Below are positions 20,417 through 29,732 of a stretch of DNA of 64,000 nt, in pieces. This stretch comes from Alphaproteobacteria bacterium SS10 (GTDB lineage Bacteria; Pseudomonadota; Alphaproteobacteria; TMED2): the NCBI GenBank assembly GCA_019192455.1, contig JAHCML010000003.1, positions 415,294 through 479,293 on the forward strand, written 5' to 3'. Position 1 is the first letter of the stretch. Each line of letters starts with the position of its first letter. Under the pieces are notes generated by a model. The model saw nothing but the letters and a program-made list of their open reading frames with translations, had not been told where the DNA came from and made no database searches. The translations under genes and the position numbers were made by a program.

Positions 20417-20431
20417 GTTCTATAAATGTTC
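20417..20431 (+). promoter_or_regulatory. LexA (SOS) box of alphaproteobacterial type
   Basis: The sequence GTTC-TATAAAT-GTTC is an exact GTTC-N7-GTTC, the LexA operator of alphaproteobacteria. The spacer itself contains TATAAAT, a good -10 element for a plus-strand promoter, though I find no convincing -35. The nearest genes are mraZ (minus, ATG 280 bases away) and the 3' end of rnpB. No SOS gene is obvious on the plus strand; only short reading frames follow. Confidence 0.5.
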
Positions 20432-20560
20432 TGTTTTTGATCTTGTTTTTCATCGATGTTCGCAAAATTTGGCCCATGAATTCCCATGGGTTTGCGATGG
20501 AATGCCCAAGCGACGGCGCAGCTGCATCCTGAAGCGCGAAATCGATGTGTAAGGGGAAAA

Positions 20561-20979
20561 ACCGCCAGATGGTCTGTAAGCCGGGTTCTGTCCGGGGTTC
20601 AAAGGACCATAAAGTCCAACCCCTGGATGACCATTCATCTGGGGCATCCGTTGCCGAATGCCTCTAGCAACCAACCCGGATAGCGATGCGAAAACCCATC
20701 TGGCAGCGGCGGCAAGCCGCTCTGCCCGGCCATCCCTATTCGGTTTTGCTCCCGGTGGGGTTTACCTTGCCGGCCGTCATTGCTGGGGCCGCGGTGCGCT
20801 CTTACCGCACCTTTTCACCCTGACCCCCATGCCTAGACATGTGGGCGGTCTGTTTTCTGTGGCACTGTCCCTGGGGTCGCCCCCGCCGGGTGTTACCCGG
20901 CACCGTGTTTCCGTGGAGCCCGGACTTTCCTCGACCGGCGGCAAAGCCCCGACCGCGATCATCCAACCATCTGGCGGTG
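20561..20979 (-). ncRNA. rnpB: RNase P RNA (M1 RNA, type A)
   Basis: Catalytic RNA of RNase P, which matures tRNA 5' ends. The minus strand shows the conserved 5' block GAGGAAAGTCCGGGCTCC (about 20905-20930) and the 3' block GGCTTACAGACCATC (about 20569-20583). The ends are set by a 13-bp P1 helix: ACCGCCAGATGGT at 20978-20966 pairs with ACCATCTGGCGGT near 20573-20561. Four T residues follow the 3' arm, so P1 may double as the terminator. Length of about 419 bases fits. Long reading frames in this interval are artefacts. It starts only about 9 bases after the amidase gene stop. Confidence 0.96.
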
Positions 20980-20987
20980 ACGGCAAT

Positions 20988-21716
20988 CTAGCCTGGGTTG
21001 GCGCTAACGTCGATATCCAGCGTTTGCGCGACGGCTGCAATCAGTCTGCATGTCTCGTCATCCAACTGACCGTTGAGCAGTTTCGGACGGTAACGCCGCT
21101 GAAAGGCGATGACCGTGCTGGTTAGGTCGCTGGGCTCGTCCATTAGATACCCAATGTTGCTCAGCGCAGCTTTGGCGGTGTTAGCGTCTAATGTCTCACC
21201 TGGCTCATTTGGCCATTGACCAATCCCGCTTACGGCCAGCGCAGCCCAGGGGAATAGCTCGCCTGGGTCCTCTTTTCGCCAGGGCGCCACATCGGAATGA
21301 CCGAGGATATTTTGCGTGGGTATTGGGTGGCGGTTCAATATGTCTTGGCAGAGCTTAACGACCGCATTGATCTGAACGTCTGGGAAGGCGCGGTACCCGT
21401 GCTCATGGCCCGGATTAACAATCTCAATACCGATTGAGCGTCGATTGATCTGCTTAGAGCCTCGCCAGTAGGCGACACCGGCATGCCAGGCGCGTTCCTG
21501 CTCATCGACCAGTCGGAAGATGCGGCCATCTTCCTCAACAAGGTAATGGGATGAGACCTTGGCATCAGGATCGCAGAGCCGTTCTAGGGCTTCGGCCCCG
21601 CTGGTCATGCCAGTATAATGCAGGATCAAATGATCAATGGGCGCGGCTTCACCGTCCTCCAGCCGGGTGCTGAAGTTAGGTGAGGGATGCTCAATGATGT
21701 TAAGGGTGTCGGCCAT
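20988..21716 (-). CDS. AmpD-type N-acetylmuramoyl-L-alanine amidase with peptidoglycan-binding C-terminus
   Basis: Zinc amidase_2 enzyme that cuts the MurNAc-L-Ala bond of peptidoglycan or anhydro-muropeptides. His33 (LILHYTG), His140 (GHSDVAPWRK) and Asp150 (KEDPGELFPW) match the three zinc ligands; Glu98 and Lys148 fit the catalytic pair. The C-terminal 70 residues resemble a PG_binding_1 helical domain (AFQRRYRP). 242 residues, no signal peptide seen, so a cytoplasmic recycling role like AmpD/AmiD is likely. It starts 11 bases after the TerB/DjlA-like gene, suggesting one operon ending at rnpB. Confidence 0.9.
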   Translation of the reverse strand: MADTLNIIEHPSPNFSTRLEDGEAAPIDHLILHYTGMTSGAEALERLCDPDAKVSSHYLVEEDGRIFRLVDEQERAWHAGVAYWRGSKQINRRSIGIEIVNPGHEHGYRAFPDVQINAVVKLCQDILNRHPIPTQNILGHSDVAPWRKEDPGELFPWAALAVSGIGQWPNEPGETLDANTAKAALSNIGYLMDEPSDLTSTVIAFQRRYRPKLLNGQLDDETCRLIAAVAQTLDIDVSANPG

Positions 21717-21727
21717 GGCCCGACCGC

Positions 21728-22645
21728 TTATCCGCGGAACTTCTCATTCCGGGCGCGCCAGACCTCGCGCTCTTCCTCTGAGGCATAGCGTGGGTCCTCA
21801 CCAACGCCAAAGCCTTTGAAGTCCATTCCCAGCGGGCGCAGATCCAGGTAGCGCTGGAAGTGCTGGGTCGGTGTCTCGCCATCTTCCAGCCCGCCTTGGT
21901 CGCGTTCGGTCAGAATACGCTCCATCGCCTCGGTCAGCAGCGCCATGCGCATATCGGCCAATTCAGCAAAGGCGTTGGGCAGTCCCTGGTCCGATAGGAT
22001 CTGTGGGCTGTAACGCTCCATCTGGCGCCGGTACTCATGCTCAATCTCAACCGTGGCCTGAGTTCTTCGGACGCCCAGGACCATATATGGGTCAGTGACC
22101 TTCTTCGCGTCATGCTGGGCGGCCAGTTGATCAAACTCGACCTTGTTCAGGCCAAAGATCTTCCCGACATCGCGTAGGAACTCAAGCTCAGCGCCGGTGA
22201 GGACATGGTCGGCATAGGCGATTGAGAACAGGGCGTCGAGGAGGGCATCCAGTGTGTCATGACGCGCGCCGAAAATCTCAACCAGCTCATCCGCGAACTC
22301 TTCATAACCAAAAGAGCTCTTCTTAGCTGTGTTGTAGATCTTGGTGACCTCATCAAGGTTGTCACCATCAATGCGGAACACCTGCCGAAAGACGCGAACC
22401 TCATCAAAGCTGCTATCGCCATCGGCAGCAGTCATCTTGGCGATAAGGCTTACCGTGCCAACGAAGAAGGCGAGCTTTTCCTGATCGGTCAGGTCCTCAA
22501 GCGGTAACCCGCCTTTCAGCGGATTGCCTTCACCGCCGTCACCGGCAGTGATGCCGTCATAGGCTTCCTTCAGGACATAAGATATTGGCCCATAGGCGGC
22601 GGCCGCAACAAAACCGATTGCTACTTTGGCGAGAAATCCAACCAC
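21728..22645 (-). CDS. DjlA-like protein: membrane anchor, TerB domain, degenerate J-domain
   Basis: Architecture resembles the DnaK co-chaperone DjlA. A short hydrophobic N-terminus (about residues 2-25) can anchor it in the membrane. Residues 57-165 form a TerB-like helical domain with acidic motifs AADGDSSFDE and AYADHVLTG. Residues 185-240 look like a J-domain (DPYMVLGVRRTQATVEIEHEYRR), but the loop reads YSPQ at 212-215 where an active J-domain has HPD. Without HPD it should not stimulate DnaK ATPase in the usual way. 305 residues. Co-directional with the amidase, and divergent from the PilV-like gene. Confidence 0.82.
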   Translation of the reverse strand: MVGFLAKVAIGFVAAAAYGPISYVLKEAYDGITAGDGGEGNPLKGGLPLEDLTDQEKLAFFVGTVSLIAKMTAADGDSSFDEVRVFRQVFRIDGDNLDEVTKIYNTAKKSSFGYEEFADELVEIFGARHDTLDALLDALFSIAYADHVLTGAELEFLRDVGKIFGLNKVEFDQLAAQHDAKKVTDPYMVLGVRRTQATVEIEHEYRRQMERYSPQILSDQGLPNAFAELADMRMALLTEAMERILTERDQGGLEDGETPTQHFQRYLDLRPLGMDFKGFGVGEDPRYASEEEREVWRARNEKFRG

Positions 22646-22763
22646 GACAATTATCTACCGAAATGATTGAGAGGGCATAACAGCCTATATGACGCCACGA
22701 ACCATAGCTTTCTTTGGCGCCAATCGCCAAGCATGCCAATTAACCCAGTAATCATTGCAAAGG

Positions 22764-24293
22764 ATGCGCGGCATTGCCGATACGGCTAGAGTGAAGATGG
22801 ATGGGGCGGCAAAGGTCGCCATTGCAAAGCTATTGAAGACCTTGCGCAGATTTTTACGCCAAGCAGACGTGAGCGCTCAAAGGCGCGGTCAAGCCGGTAT
22901 TACCCTGCTTGAGGGCCTGTTGAGTGTGGGCGTTATCGCCGCCGGCCTTGCGATCATCACAACGCTACAAATCGGCCAGATCAACTATGAGAAGGCCGCG
23001 GTCGCGGCACAGCAGCACCGGATTGTGCATTATGCCGCCCGGCGATTTGTCCGCGATAAACTCGGCGAACTACTGGGTGAGACGGCCCAGAGGGGCGTGA
23101 CAGAAATTCTGCCGGGTCGATTGTTGGCCGAAGGCTATCTGCCCGACTTTATGGTCGTAAATGGCGTGCTCCGGTTAAACCCATACGCCCAAACCTACCG
23201 GTTGTTAGTCCGCCGAACTGATGGCAATAAGCCGCCGCCAACCTTGGAACTGTTAACCGTTACCGATGGCGGGAAGCCGCTGACCGCAACCGAGGCTGGG
23301 CGCATTGTATCCATCGCCGGCGCTGAGGCTGGCAGCATGTCACTTGATGGGACCAGGATCAGTGGTGCTTATGGCAGCTGGGATATTCCTTTAGCTGAGC
23401 TTCCGCCGATTTATCGGATAGCGCCCGGAACGCTGGCAATGATCGCTTACTTCCGGTCGGGAACAGGCGCTTATGTCGACGCCTATGCTGTGAATATTCC
23501 CTCGCGACGGGATGAGTATGAAGAATTGCCAACCACCGACGCCATCGCCTCGCGTGGTGGGGTTGGCAGTTTGGTCCAGCAGCAACGGGATCGGCTTAAC
23601 ACCCGCCGCAATAATCGCAGCAATACTCAAGCTGAGGAGCCAGTTGGTCGAATTGGCGGGAGTTTTGGTCGTTCGTTTAATGCTGATGCATTTACCAGCC
23701 GTGACCGCACAAGCTTCCTGGATGAACCAATCCGTCCAGCCTCAACAAGGCCAGCGCCACGTCGGGCACCCGAGCCACCACCGGAGCCTGAGCCCACCTT
23801 CACCCCTATCGCGCCAACGCGCGCGCCGGTGAAGTCAGATAACACCGCAGCGATTGCCGGTAGTGCCTGCGCCCCAGAGCGGTCGCTTGCCATATCAACC
23901 GACAACCGGAATCAGACCCTTGTCTGTATAAGCAAGGTTTGGCAGCCCGTGAGCTTGCCGATCGCCTTACATTACGGTGGTCTCAGTCAAACTGGCCCAA
24001 CGGTAAACAGCCAGCGCTTTACCCTGTCCCAACGTGGCTATTTGGTGGCCGATGCCGCCATTGGCCCGGTTGCCGGACAGCAGGGCATTACGCTTACGGG
24101 GAACGCTGGCATTCAAGTTAACGGGGCAGCCTGTCAGAATTCGGTACCTGCCCGCACCGGGGCCAACCGGGGCGAATTCCGATGCGCCCGGGTTTTAGAG
24201 CCAGGTGACTATGTTATCGGCTCAACCGACGGCACTGGCGGTGATGCCCGCCGCGCCTATCATCGCCTCTCATTTGTTGTTCTGCCTTACTGA
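22764..24293 (+). CDS. PilV/shufflon-like prepilin protein
   Basis: Predicted type IV prepilin-like surface protein of 509 residues. After a long basic leader comes G-ITLLE followed by a hydrophobic helix (GLLSVGVIAAGLAIITTL), the prepilin peptidase site with Glu at +5. Next, NPYAQTYRLLVRR, LLTVTDGGKPL and SGAYGSWDIPL resemble the constant N-terminal domain of plasmid shufflon PilV adhesins. A Pro-rich linker (about 330-370) leads to a C-terminal domain with four Cys. No recombinase, inverted sfx-like repeats or other pilus genes lie nearby. The start is uncertain (22764 or 22797). Divergent from the DjlA-like gene; the GNAT gene follows 9 bases downstream. Confidence 0.7.
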   Translation: MRGIADTARVKMDGAAKVAIAKLLKTLRRFLRQADVSAQRRGQAGITLLEGLLSVGVIAAGLAIITTLQIGQINYEKAAVAAQQHRIVHYAARRFVRDKLGELLGETAQRGVTEILPGRLLAEGYLPDFMVVNGVLRLNPYAQTYRLLVRRTDGNKPPPTLELLTVTDGGKPLTATEAGRIVSIAGAEAGSMSLDGTRISGAYGSWDIPLAELPPIYRIAPGTLAMIAYFRSGTGAYVDAYAVNIPSRRDEYEELPTTDAIASRGGVGSLVQQQRDRLNTRRNNRSNTQAEEPVGRIGGSFGRSFNADAFTSRDRTSFLDEPIRPASTRPAPRRAPEPPPEPEPTFTPIAPTRAPVKSDNTAAIAGSACAPERSLAISTDNRNQTLVCISKVWQPVSLPIALHYGGLSQTGPTVNSQRFTLSQRGYLVADAAIGPVAGQQGITLTGNAGIQVNGAACQNSVPARTGANRGEFRCARVLEPGDYVIGSTDGTGGDARRAYHRLSFVVLPY

Positions 24294-24302
24294 TCAAGCG
24301 CC

Positions 24303-24737
24303 ATGACCGAGATTTCCATTGTCACCAACCCGGCGGATATCGCCGCCTGTTTTGATATTCGCCGCACCGTCTTTGTCCAAGAGCAAGGGGTGCCGGAGGC
24401 TGAGGAGATTGACGGCCTGGATGATCAATGTGTCCAGATTCTGGCCAGGCATAACGGTCTGCCGGTTGGTACCGCACGGATCAAATACCTGCCGGACTAC
24501 GCGAAGATTCAGCGTGTTTGCATCCTGAAGGAGGCGCGGGGGACCGGCCTCGGCGCTGAGATTATGAAGTTCATGATCGAATATGAGCGGCAGCGCGGTG
24601 AGCTCTCAACCATTCGGCTAGACGCCCAGATACAGGCGTTAGATTTCTATCGGCGTCTAGGCTTTGTCGAGGAGGGGGAAGAGTTCCTCGATGCTGGTAT
24701 CTCCCACCTACATATGCGCCTTGAGTTTGACCGCTAA
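24303..24737 (+). CDS. GNAT-family N-acetyltransferase
   Basis: Small cytoplasmic acetyltransferase, 144 residues. FDIRRTVFVQEQGVPE near residue 20, RVCILKEARGTGLGAEIMKF (acetyl-CoA binding motif A with R-G-T-G-L-G) and ALDFYRRLGFVEEGEEFLDAGI are the GNAT pattern seen in YjdJ/ElaA-type proteins. The substrate cannot be told from the sequence. It begins 9 bases after the PilV-like gene and ends 29 bases before oplA, so the three may be co-transcribed, with no obvious shared pathway. Confidence 0.88.
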   Translation: MTEISIVTNPADIAACFDIRRTVFVQEQGVPEAEEIDGLDDQCVQILARHNGLPVGTARIKYLPDYAKIQRVCILKEARGTGLGAEIMKFMIEYERQRGELSTIRLDAQIQALDFYRRLGFVEEGEEFLDAGISHLHMRLEFDR

Positions 24738-24766
24738 TTCACCCGTCTAAAGATAAGTACCGACCT

Positions 24767-27700
24767 ATGAGTAACACCGCCCCTGATGCGAAGTGGCAGT
24801 TTTGGATCGATCGCGGTGGCACCTTCACCGATATTGTGGCCAAGCGCCCTGACGGGTCGCTGACCACCCACAAGCTGCTTTCTGAGAACCCTGAGCGGTA
24901 CCGCGATGCTGCCATCCGGGGCATTGCCGATCTGCTTGATGCTGAGGCGGTGACGGATATTCCCGCCAGCAATATTGAGGCGGTGAAGATGGGCACCACC
25001 GTCGGCACTAACGCGCTGTTGGAGCGTAAGGGTGAGCGGGTCCTGCTTATTGTGCCAGAGGGGTTTAAGGATGCGCTGCGCCTCGGTTACCAGGCACGCC
25101 CCCGCATTTTTGATCTCGATATCAAGCTACCAGAGCAACTGTATGAGCAGGTGCTCGAGGTGCCGGAGCGGGTGCGTGCCGATGGTACTGTGGAGACGCC
25201 GCTGAATGAACAGGTGCTGCGGCAGGGGCTTGAGGCCGCCTATGCCGATGGTATTCGTGCCTGCGCTATCCTGTTTATGCATGGCTATCGCTATCCAGCC
25301 CATGAGCAGGCGGCGGCCAAGATCGCCCAAGATGTTGGCTTCACCCAGGTATCCGTTAGTCATGAGGTCAGCGCGCTGATTAAGCTTGTCGGGCGCGGTG
25401 ACACGACGGTGGTTGATGCCTATCTCTCGCCCATCCTGCGCCGTTACGTGGAGCAGGTAGCCGGTGACTTAGAAGCCGCCGGTGAAGACGGGCCGCGCCT
25501 GTTGTTCATGCAGTCCAATGGTGGCCTGATTGAGGCTGAGCGCTTCCAGGGCAAGGATTGCATCCTATCTGGCCCAGCCGGTGGCATTGTTGGTGCGGTT
25601 GAAACCGCCAGAACCCATGGGTTTGACCAGATCATCACGTTTGATATGGGCGGCACCTCAACCGATGTGGCCCATTATGATGGCACCCAGGGCAGCGGGT
25701 ATGAACGCAGCTTTGAGACCGTGGTTGCGGGTGTTCGGATGCGCGCACCCATGATGGATATCCATACGGTTGCGGCCGGCGGTGGTTCCATCTGCCATTT
25801 TGACGGCAGTCGCTTCCGCGTCGGGCCAGAGAGTGCTGGCGCCAACCCCGGCCCGTGCAGTTATCGCCGTGGCGGCCCACTTACGGTGACCGACTGCAAT
25901 GTCATGCTGGGTAAGTTGCAGGCGGACTTCTTCCCCCGGGTGTTCGGCCCTGGCGGCGATGAGCCCTTGGACGCCGATGCGGTGCGCCACCGCTTTACTG
26001 AGTTGGCCGCTGAGATTGCGGATAAGACGGGTGATCAACGGGAACCGGTGGCCGTTGCCGCCGGTTTTCTGCGGATCGCCATCGACAATATGGCCCACGC
26101 GATCCGCCAGGTTTCGGTGCAGCGCGGCCATGATGTGACCCGATACGCCCTAAACAGCTTTGGCGGTGCCGGTGGCCAGCATGCCTGTCTGGTCGCCGAT
26201 GCGCTGGGCATTGAGACGGTGTTGTTGCACCCGTTTGCCGGTGTTCTCTCAGCCTTTGGCATGGGGCTCGCTGATCGTCGCTCCCTGCGTGAGATATCGG
26301 TTGAGGCACCGTTGAATGACGAAACCGCCGCCAAGGCCGGAAAGAGCGCCGATGACGTCGGCGAACAGGCGCGGCAAGAGCTGGTGGAGCAGGGCGTAGA
26401 TCCGGCCGATATCCGGCTAGAGATCCGCTATCACCTGAAATATGCCGGTACGGATAAGGCCCTGCCGGTTGCCGCGGCTGATCCCGCCACGATGGCCAGC
26501 GCGTTCAATGATCTGCATCGCCAGCAGTTTGGCTTCACCATGGCCGACCGCGATCTGATTGTTGAGATGGTGGCGGTGGAGGCGATTGGTGCCTCCGGTA
26601 CTGAGGTCGAGGGCGATAAGTCAGCCAGTTCAGGTAACGCGCCGGCACCCGAGCCAGTCACGGTTGTGCAGGTGTTTACTGAGGATCGGTATCACGACAC
26701 CGCTGTCTTCAAACGTGATGCTCTAGCGGCGGGAACGCAGATTGAGGGGCCGGCAATCCTGCTTGAGGATACCTCCACCATTATGGTGGATCCGGGCTGG
26801 CGAGCGGAGATCCGCGCCTCGGGTGCCGTGGTGATCAACCGCTATCAGGCACGCACAGCAGCCAACGATGTTGAAGCGGGTCAGGATGCCGACGCCAGAC
26901 CCGATCCAGTGCTACTGGAGGTTTTCAACAATCTGTTCATGGCGATTGCCGAGCAGATGGGCACAACGCTTGAGAACACGTCCTATTCCGTGAACATCAA
27001 AGAGAGGCTGGACTTCTCCTGCGCGGTCTTTGATGCCGAGGGCGGTTTGGTCGCTAACGCGCCGCATATCCCGGTCCATTTAGGTTCCATGGGCGACAGC
27101 GTTCGCACGATTATCGAACGGCGTGGGGATGGCGTTAAGCCGGGCGACGTTTTCATGCTGAACGACCCCTATAATGGCGGCACCCATCTACCCGATGTCA
27201 CCGTTATCACCCCGGTCTTTGATGAGGCGGGCACAGCCGTGCTGTTCTACGTCGCCTCTCGCGGTCACCATGCCGATATTGGGGGGCTAACCCCAGGATC
27301 CATGCCACCGATGAGCACCCATATCGATGATGAGGGGGTACTGATCGACAATGTGCAGCTGGTTGATCAAGGCACGTTTCAGGAGCAGGTGGTGCGTGAT
27401 CTATTTGGCGGCGCCAAATACCCCGCTCGAAACATCGAACAAAACATCGGTGACCTGAAGGCGCAGATTGCGGCCAATGAAAAGGGCGTTGCTGAACTCA
27501 CCAAGATGGTTGGGCAATTTGGCTTGTCACGCGTACGTGCTTATATGCGGCACGTACAAGATAATGCTGAACGCCTGATGCGGGAGGTTCTGGCAAGCCT
27601 TGAGGGTGGCAGCCACACCGTAAAGCTCGATAGCGGCGCCAACATCAGCGTGGCAATCACCGTTGACCAGGCCGCACGCGCCGCCACCATCGATTTTGCT

Positions 27701-28426
27701 GGGACCAGCGAGCAGCAAGGCAGCAACTTCAACGCCCCTGCCGCTGTCTGCCGGGCTGCGGTGCTTTATGTGTTTCGGACCCTGATCGATGCTGATATTC
27801 CACTTAATGCCGGTTGCCTAAAGCCTCTGGATATTCGCATTCCCGCCGGCTCAATGTTGAACCCTGACTATCCGGCTGCGGTGGTGGCCGGGAATGTTGA
27901 GGTCTCACAATGCGTAACCGATTGTCTGTTTGGCGCCTTGGGCGTTCTGGCCTCGGCCCAGGGGACGATGAATAACTTCACCTTCGGCAACGATACCTAT
28001 CAGTATTATGAGACGATCTGTGGTGGTGCTGGTGCCGGGCGTACGTTCGATGGCTGCGGGGGCATACACACCCATATGACCAATTCCCGCCTTACCGATC
28101 CTGAGGTGCTGGAGGCAAGGTATCCCGTGTTGTTGGAGCGGTTCTCTCTGCGACACGGGTCGGGCGGCGTTGGTAAGCATCAAGGTGGCGAGGGTGTCAT
28201 CCGCCAACTTCGGTTCTTAGAACCTATGCGGGCCTCGATCCTATCTAATCGGCGGATTGAGCCACCCTTCGGCTTAGAGGGCGGCGCACCAGGCGCCCCT
28301 GGCAAAACCTATGTCCAGCGATTAGACGGCAGCCAGCAGATGCTGGGCAGTACCGAAAGCGTAGATATGGAAACCGGTGAGCTCATCACTATTGAAACGC
28401 CAGGTGGTGGTGGTTTTGGCGTGTGA
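24767..28426 (+). CDS. oplA: 5-oxoprolinase (ATP-hydrolysing), fused HyuA/HyuB type
   Basis: Cleaves 5-oxo-L-proline to glutamate with ATP hydrolysis. 1219 residues hold both halves: an N-terminal hydantoinase A/oxoprolinase half with the actin-like [29 protein letters not shown] and [11 protein letters not shown], and from about residue 700 a hydantoinase B half with [16 protein letters not shown] and [19 protein letters not shown]. The fused form is typical of eukaryotic-type 5-oxoprolinase; bacterial hydantoinases and acetone carboxylases usually have separate subunits. N-methylhydantoin or a similar lactam as substrate cannot be excluded. The C-terminus is Gly-rich (GGGGFGV), as expected. 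Confidence 0.92.
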   Translation: MSNTAPDAKWQFWIDRGGTFTDIVAKRPDGSLTTHKLLSENPERYRDAAIRGIADLLDAEAVTDIPASNIEAVKMGTTVGTNALLERKGERVLLIVPEGFKDALRLGYQARPRIFDLDIKLPEQLYEQVLEVPERVRADGTVETPLNEQVLRQGLEAAYADGIRACAILFMHGYRYPAHEQAAAKIAQDVGFTQVSVSHEVSALIKLVGRGDTTVVDAYLSPILRRYVEQVAGDLEAAGEDGPRLLFMQSNGGLIEAERFQGKDCILSGPAGGIVGAVETARTHGFDQIITFDMGGTSTDVAHYDGTQGSGYERSFETVVAGVRMRAPMMDIHTVAAGGGSICHFDGSRFRVGPESAGANPGPCSYRRGGPLTVTDCNVMLGKLQADFFPRVFGPGGDEPLDADAVRHRFTELAAEIADKTGDQREPVAVAAGFLRIAIDNMAHAIRQVSVQRGHDVTRYALNSFGGAGGQHACLVADALGIETVLLHPFAGVLSAFGMGLADRRSLREISVEAPLNDETAAKAGKSADDVGEQARQELVEQGVDPADIRLEIRYHLKYAGTDKALPVAAADPATMASAFNDLHRQQFGFTMADRDLIVEMVAVEAIGASGTEVEGDKSASSGNAPAPEPVTVVQVFTEDRYHDTAVFKRDALAAGTQIEGPAILLEDTSTIMVDPGWRAEIRASGAVVINRYQARTAANDVEAGQDADARPDPVLLEVFNNLFMAIAEQMGTTLENTSYSVNIKERLDFSCAVFDAEGGLVANAPHIPVHLGSMGDSVRTIIERRGDGVKPGDVFMLNDPYNGGTHLPDVTVITPVFDEAGTAVLFYVASRGHHADIGGLTPGSMPPMSTHIDDEGVLIDNVQLVDQGTFQEQVVRDLFGGAKYPARNIEQNIGDLKAQIAANEKGVAELTKMVGQFGLSRVRAYMRHVQDNAERLMREVLASLEGGSHTVKLDSGANISVAITVDQAARAATIDFAGTSEQQGSNFNAPAAVCRAAVLYVFRTLIDADIPLNAGCLKPLDIRIPAGSMLNPDYPAAVVAGNVEVSQCVTDCLFGALGVLASAQGTMNNFTFGNDTYQYYETICGGAGAGRTFDGCGGIHTHMTNSRLTDPEVLEARYPVLLERFSLRHGSGGVGKHQGGEGVIRQLRFLEPMRASILSNRRIEPPFGLEGGAPGAPGKTYVQRLDGSQQMLGSTESVDMETGELITIETPGGGGFGV

Positions 28427-28486
28427 TCTCGTCTTCTACCCCCATAGTCTAGGCCATCAGAATATTGCGTTGCGGATCGATCGCGC

Positions 28487-29530
28487 ATGAGATGCGTACT
28501 TCATATTGGCGCTGAGAAGACCGGCTCAACGGCCATTCAGACCTGGTTGAGCGGGAACCAGTCGCAGCTAGAAGCGCATGGGGTTTTTCAAAGCCGGGTC
28601 ATGTTACCGGGTGTAAATCGCGAACTCGCTGCGTGCTTTCAAGATGATCTAGACGACCTACATGCTGCCAATGACATCTTTGATGAAGAGCAGCGGCGGG
28701 CTGTGTGTGTCCCCTTTCTGGAGAGGCTATCTGCTGAGATCAGGGTCGAAAGCTCTCGCTTCGATCGAATGATTGTCTCGTCGGAGCATTTCCACAGTCG
28801 TTTCAGGAGCGAAAAATCCATTTCAGCTCTGGCTGGTTTTCTCAACGCTCATTTCACGAGTATCCGGGTCGTTTGTTACCTGCGTGAACAATCTGATGCC
28901 CGGCTATCGTTGTACTCAACGGCCCTGAAGTCTGGCTCTCCCTTGGGGCTGGTTGAGTTCAATCAAAGGCTATCAGACCTAGGCCTGGACACCGTTTACT
29001 ATGACTATAAGGCAAGCCTCGATCGCTGGGCTGCCGTCTTTGGTCGAGAGAACCTCTTGGTTCGTCGGTATGGGGCTCAGTGGCTAGAGTGGGGAGATAG
29101 CCGGCGTGATTTTCTTCGTCACGCCTTGGGCATGGCTGATGAGGCCGGCTTTAACTTCTCTACCAAGGTTCAGAACAAAAAGCTCACCGCCGATCAGGCC
29201 AAGGTGCTTCGGCTCTACAATAGGCGCCAATCAAGTGGTGGTCAGGCACCGGTAGTATCTGCTGACGTTATGGACGCTATTTTATCCAATCCGCTTTTGC
29301 TGGGCGGTGTGTTGTCTGATCCAGGCGCTGTGGAGTTTGCTAATCAGTTTGTCGCTGGAAACCGAGATCTGTCACGAGACTATATGGACGGTGAGCCACT
29401 ATTCTCGCCGACGTCTGCTGATCAGACCGCCTCGGCGTCTGGGGCACCTCGATTAATCTCAGATGAACAGGCATCTGAGATTGTTGATCGGCTTGAGTTG
29501 ATTGACGCCTTTGATCAGAGCTCCAACTAG
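28487..29530 (+). CDS. Sulfotransferase-like protein
   Basis: Predicted cytoplasmic P-loop sulfotransferase of 347 residues. CVLHIGAEKTGSTAIQTWL at the N-terminus fits the 5'-phosphosulfate-binding loop (GxxKTGST), and RMIVSSEHFHSR about residue 90 and VVCYLREQSDARLS about 125 fit the 3'-phosphate region. The acceptor is unknown; nearby genes give no clue, although polysaccharide genes lie 17 kb away. Codon third positions look less GC-biased than in the adjacent oplA, which hints at a different origin. A capsule-modifying or protein-modifying role are both possible. Confidence 0.7.
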   Translation: MRCVLHIGAEKTGSTAIQTWLSGNQSQLEAHGVFQSRVMLPGVNRELAACFQDDLDDLHAANDIFDEEQRRAVCVPFLERLSAEIRVESSRFDRMIVSSEHFHSRFRSEKSISALAGFLNAHFTSIRVVCYLREQSDARLSLYSTALKSGSPLGLVEFNQRLSDLGLDTVYYDYKASLDRWAAVFGRENLLVRRYGAQWLEWGDSRRDFLRHALGMADEAGFNFSTKVQNKKLTADQAKVLRLYNRRQSSGGQAPVVSADVMDAILSNPLLLGGVLSDPGAVEFANQFVAGNRDLSRDYMDGEPLFSPTSADQTASASGAPRLISDEQASEIVDRLELIDAFDQSSN

Positions 29531-29554
29531 AACGCTTTCTGGGGCTCTGTGGGG

Positions 29555-29731
29555 CTAGTCATCCAACCGATGCCCATCTAGGCGGTCGGCCTCAATCTTC
29601 TTCTGTGCCGCTGTTTTCGACTTCTCAGCCTTGGTGCGGCCATGGGCGGTTCGGTTGGCCTCTGCCTGCTTAGCCTTTTCTTCCCGGGCCTTTTGCTTGC
29701 GGGCCTGGCGAAGATTGACGATGTCGGCCAT
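29555..29731 (-). CDS. DUF4169 family small protein
   Basis: 58-residue highly charged protein beginning MADIVNLRQARKQKAR and continuing as a Lys/Glu/Ala-rich helix. This N-terminus is the hallmark of DUF4169, found in alphaproteobacteria, function unknown. The ATG at 29731 lies one base after the stop of the RHH gene (TGAcATG); a longer in-frame ATG further upstream lies inside that gene and is not credible. It is encoded directly behind the RHH protein, an arrangement that suggests linked function. Confidence 0.85.
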   Translation of the reverse strand: MADIVNLRQARKQKAREEKAKQAEANRTAHGRTKAEKSKTAAQKKIEADRLDGHRLDD

Positions 29732-29732
29732 G

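Noticed and set aside
20349-20552. 67-residue plus-strand frame next to the SOS box
   Set aside because: Begins with TTG, has no ribosome binding site, and its AT-rich first half changes abruptly; the SOS box itself lies inside it.
20658-21125. 155-residue frame over the RNase P region
   Set aside because: The interval has conserved RNase P RNA blocks and a 13-bp P1 helix; the frame is antisense to it and to the amidase end.
22714-22723. 10-bp palindrome TTGGCGCCAA between the DjlA-like and PilV-like genes
   Set aside because: Too short and too common in GC-rich DNA to support an operator claim alone.
22764-24293. Active shufflon at the PilV-like gene
   Set aside because: No recombinase gene and no inverted repeated cassettes are visible around the C-terminal coding region.
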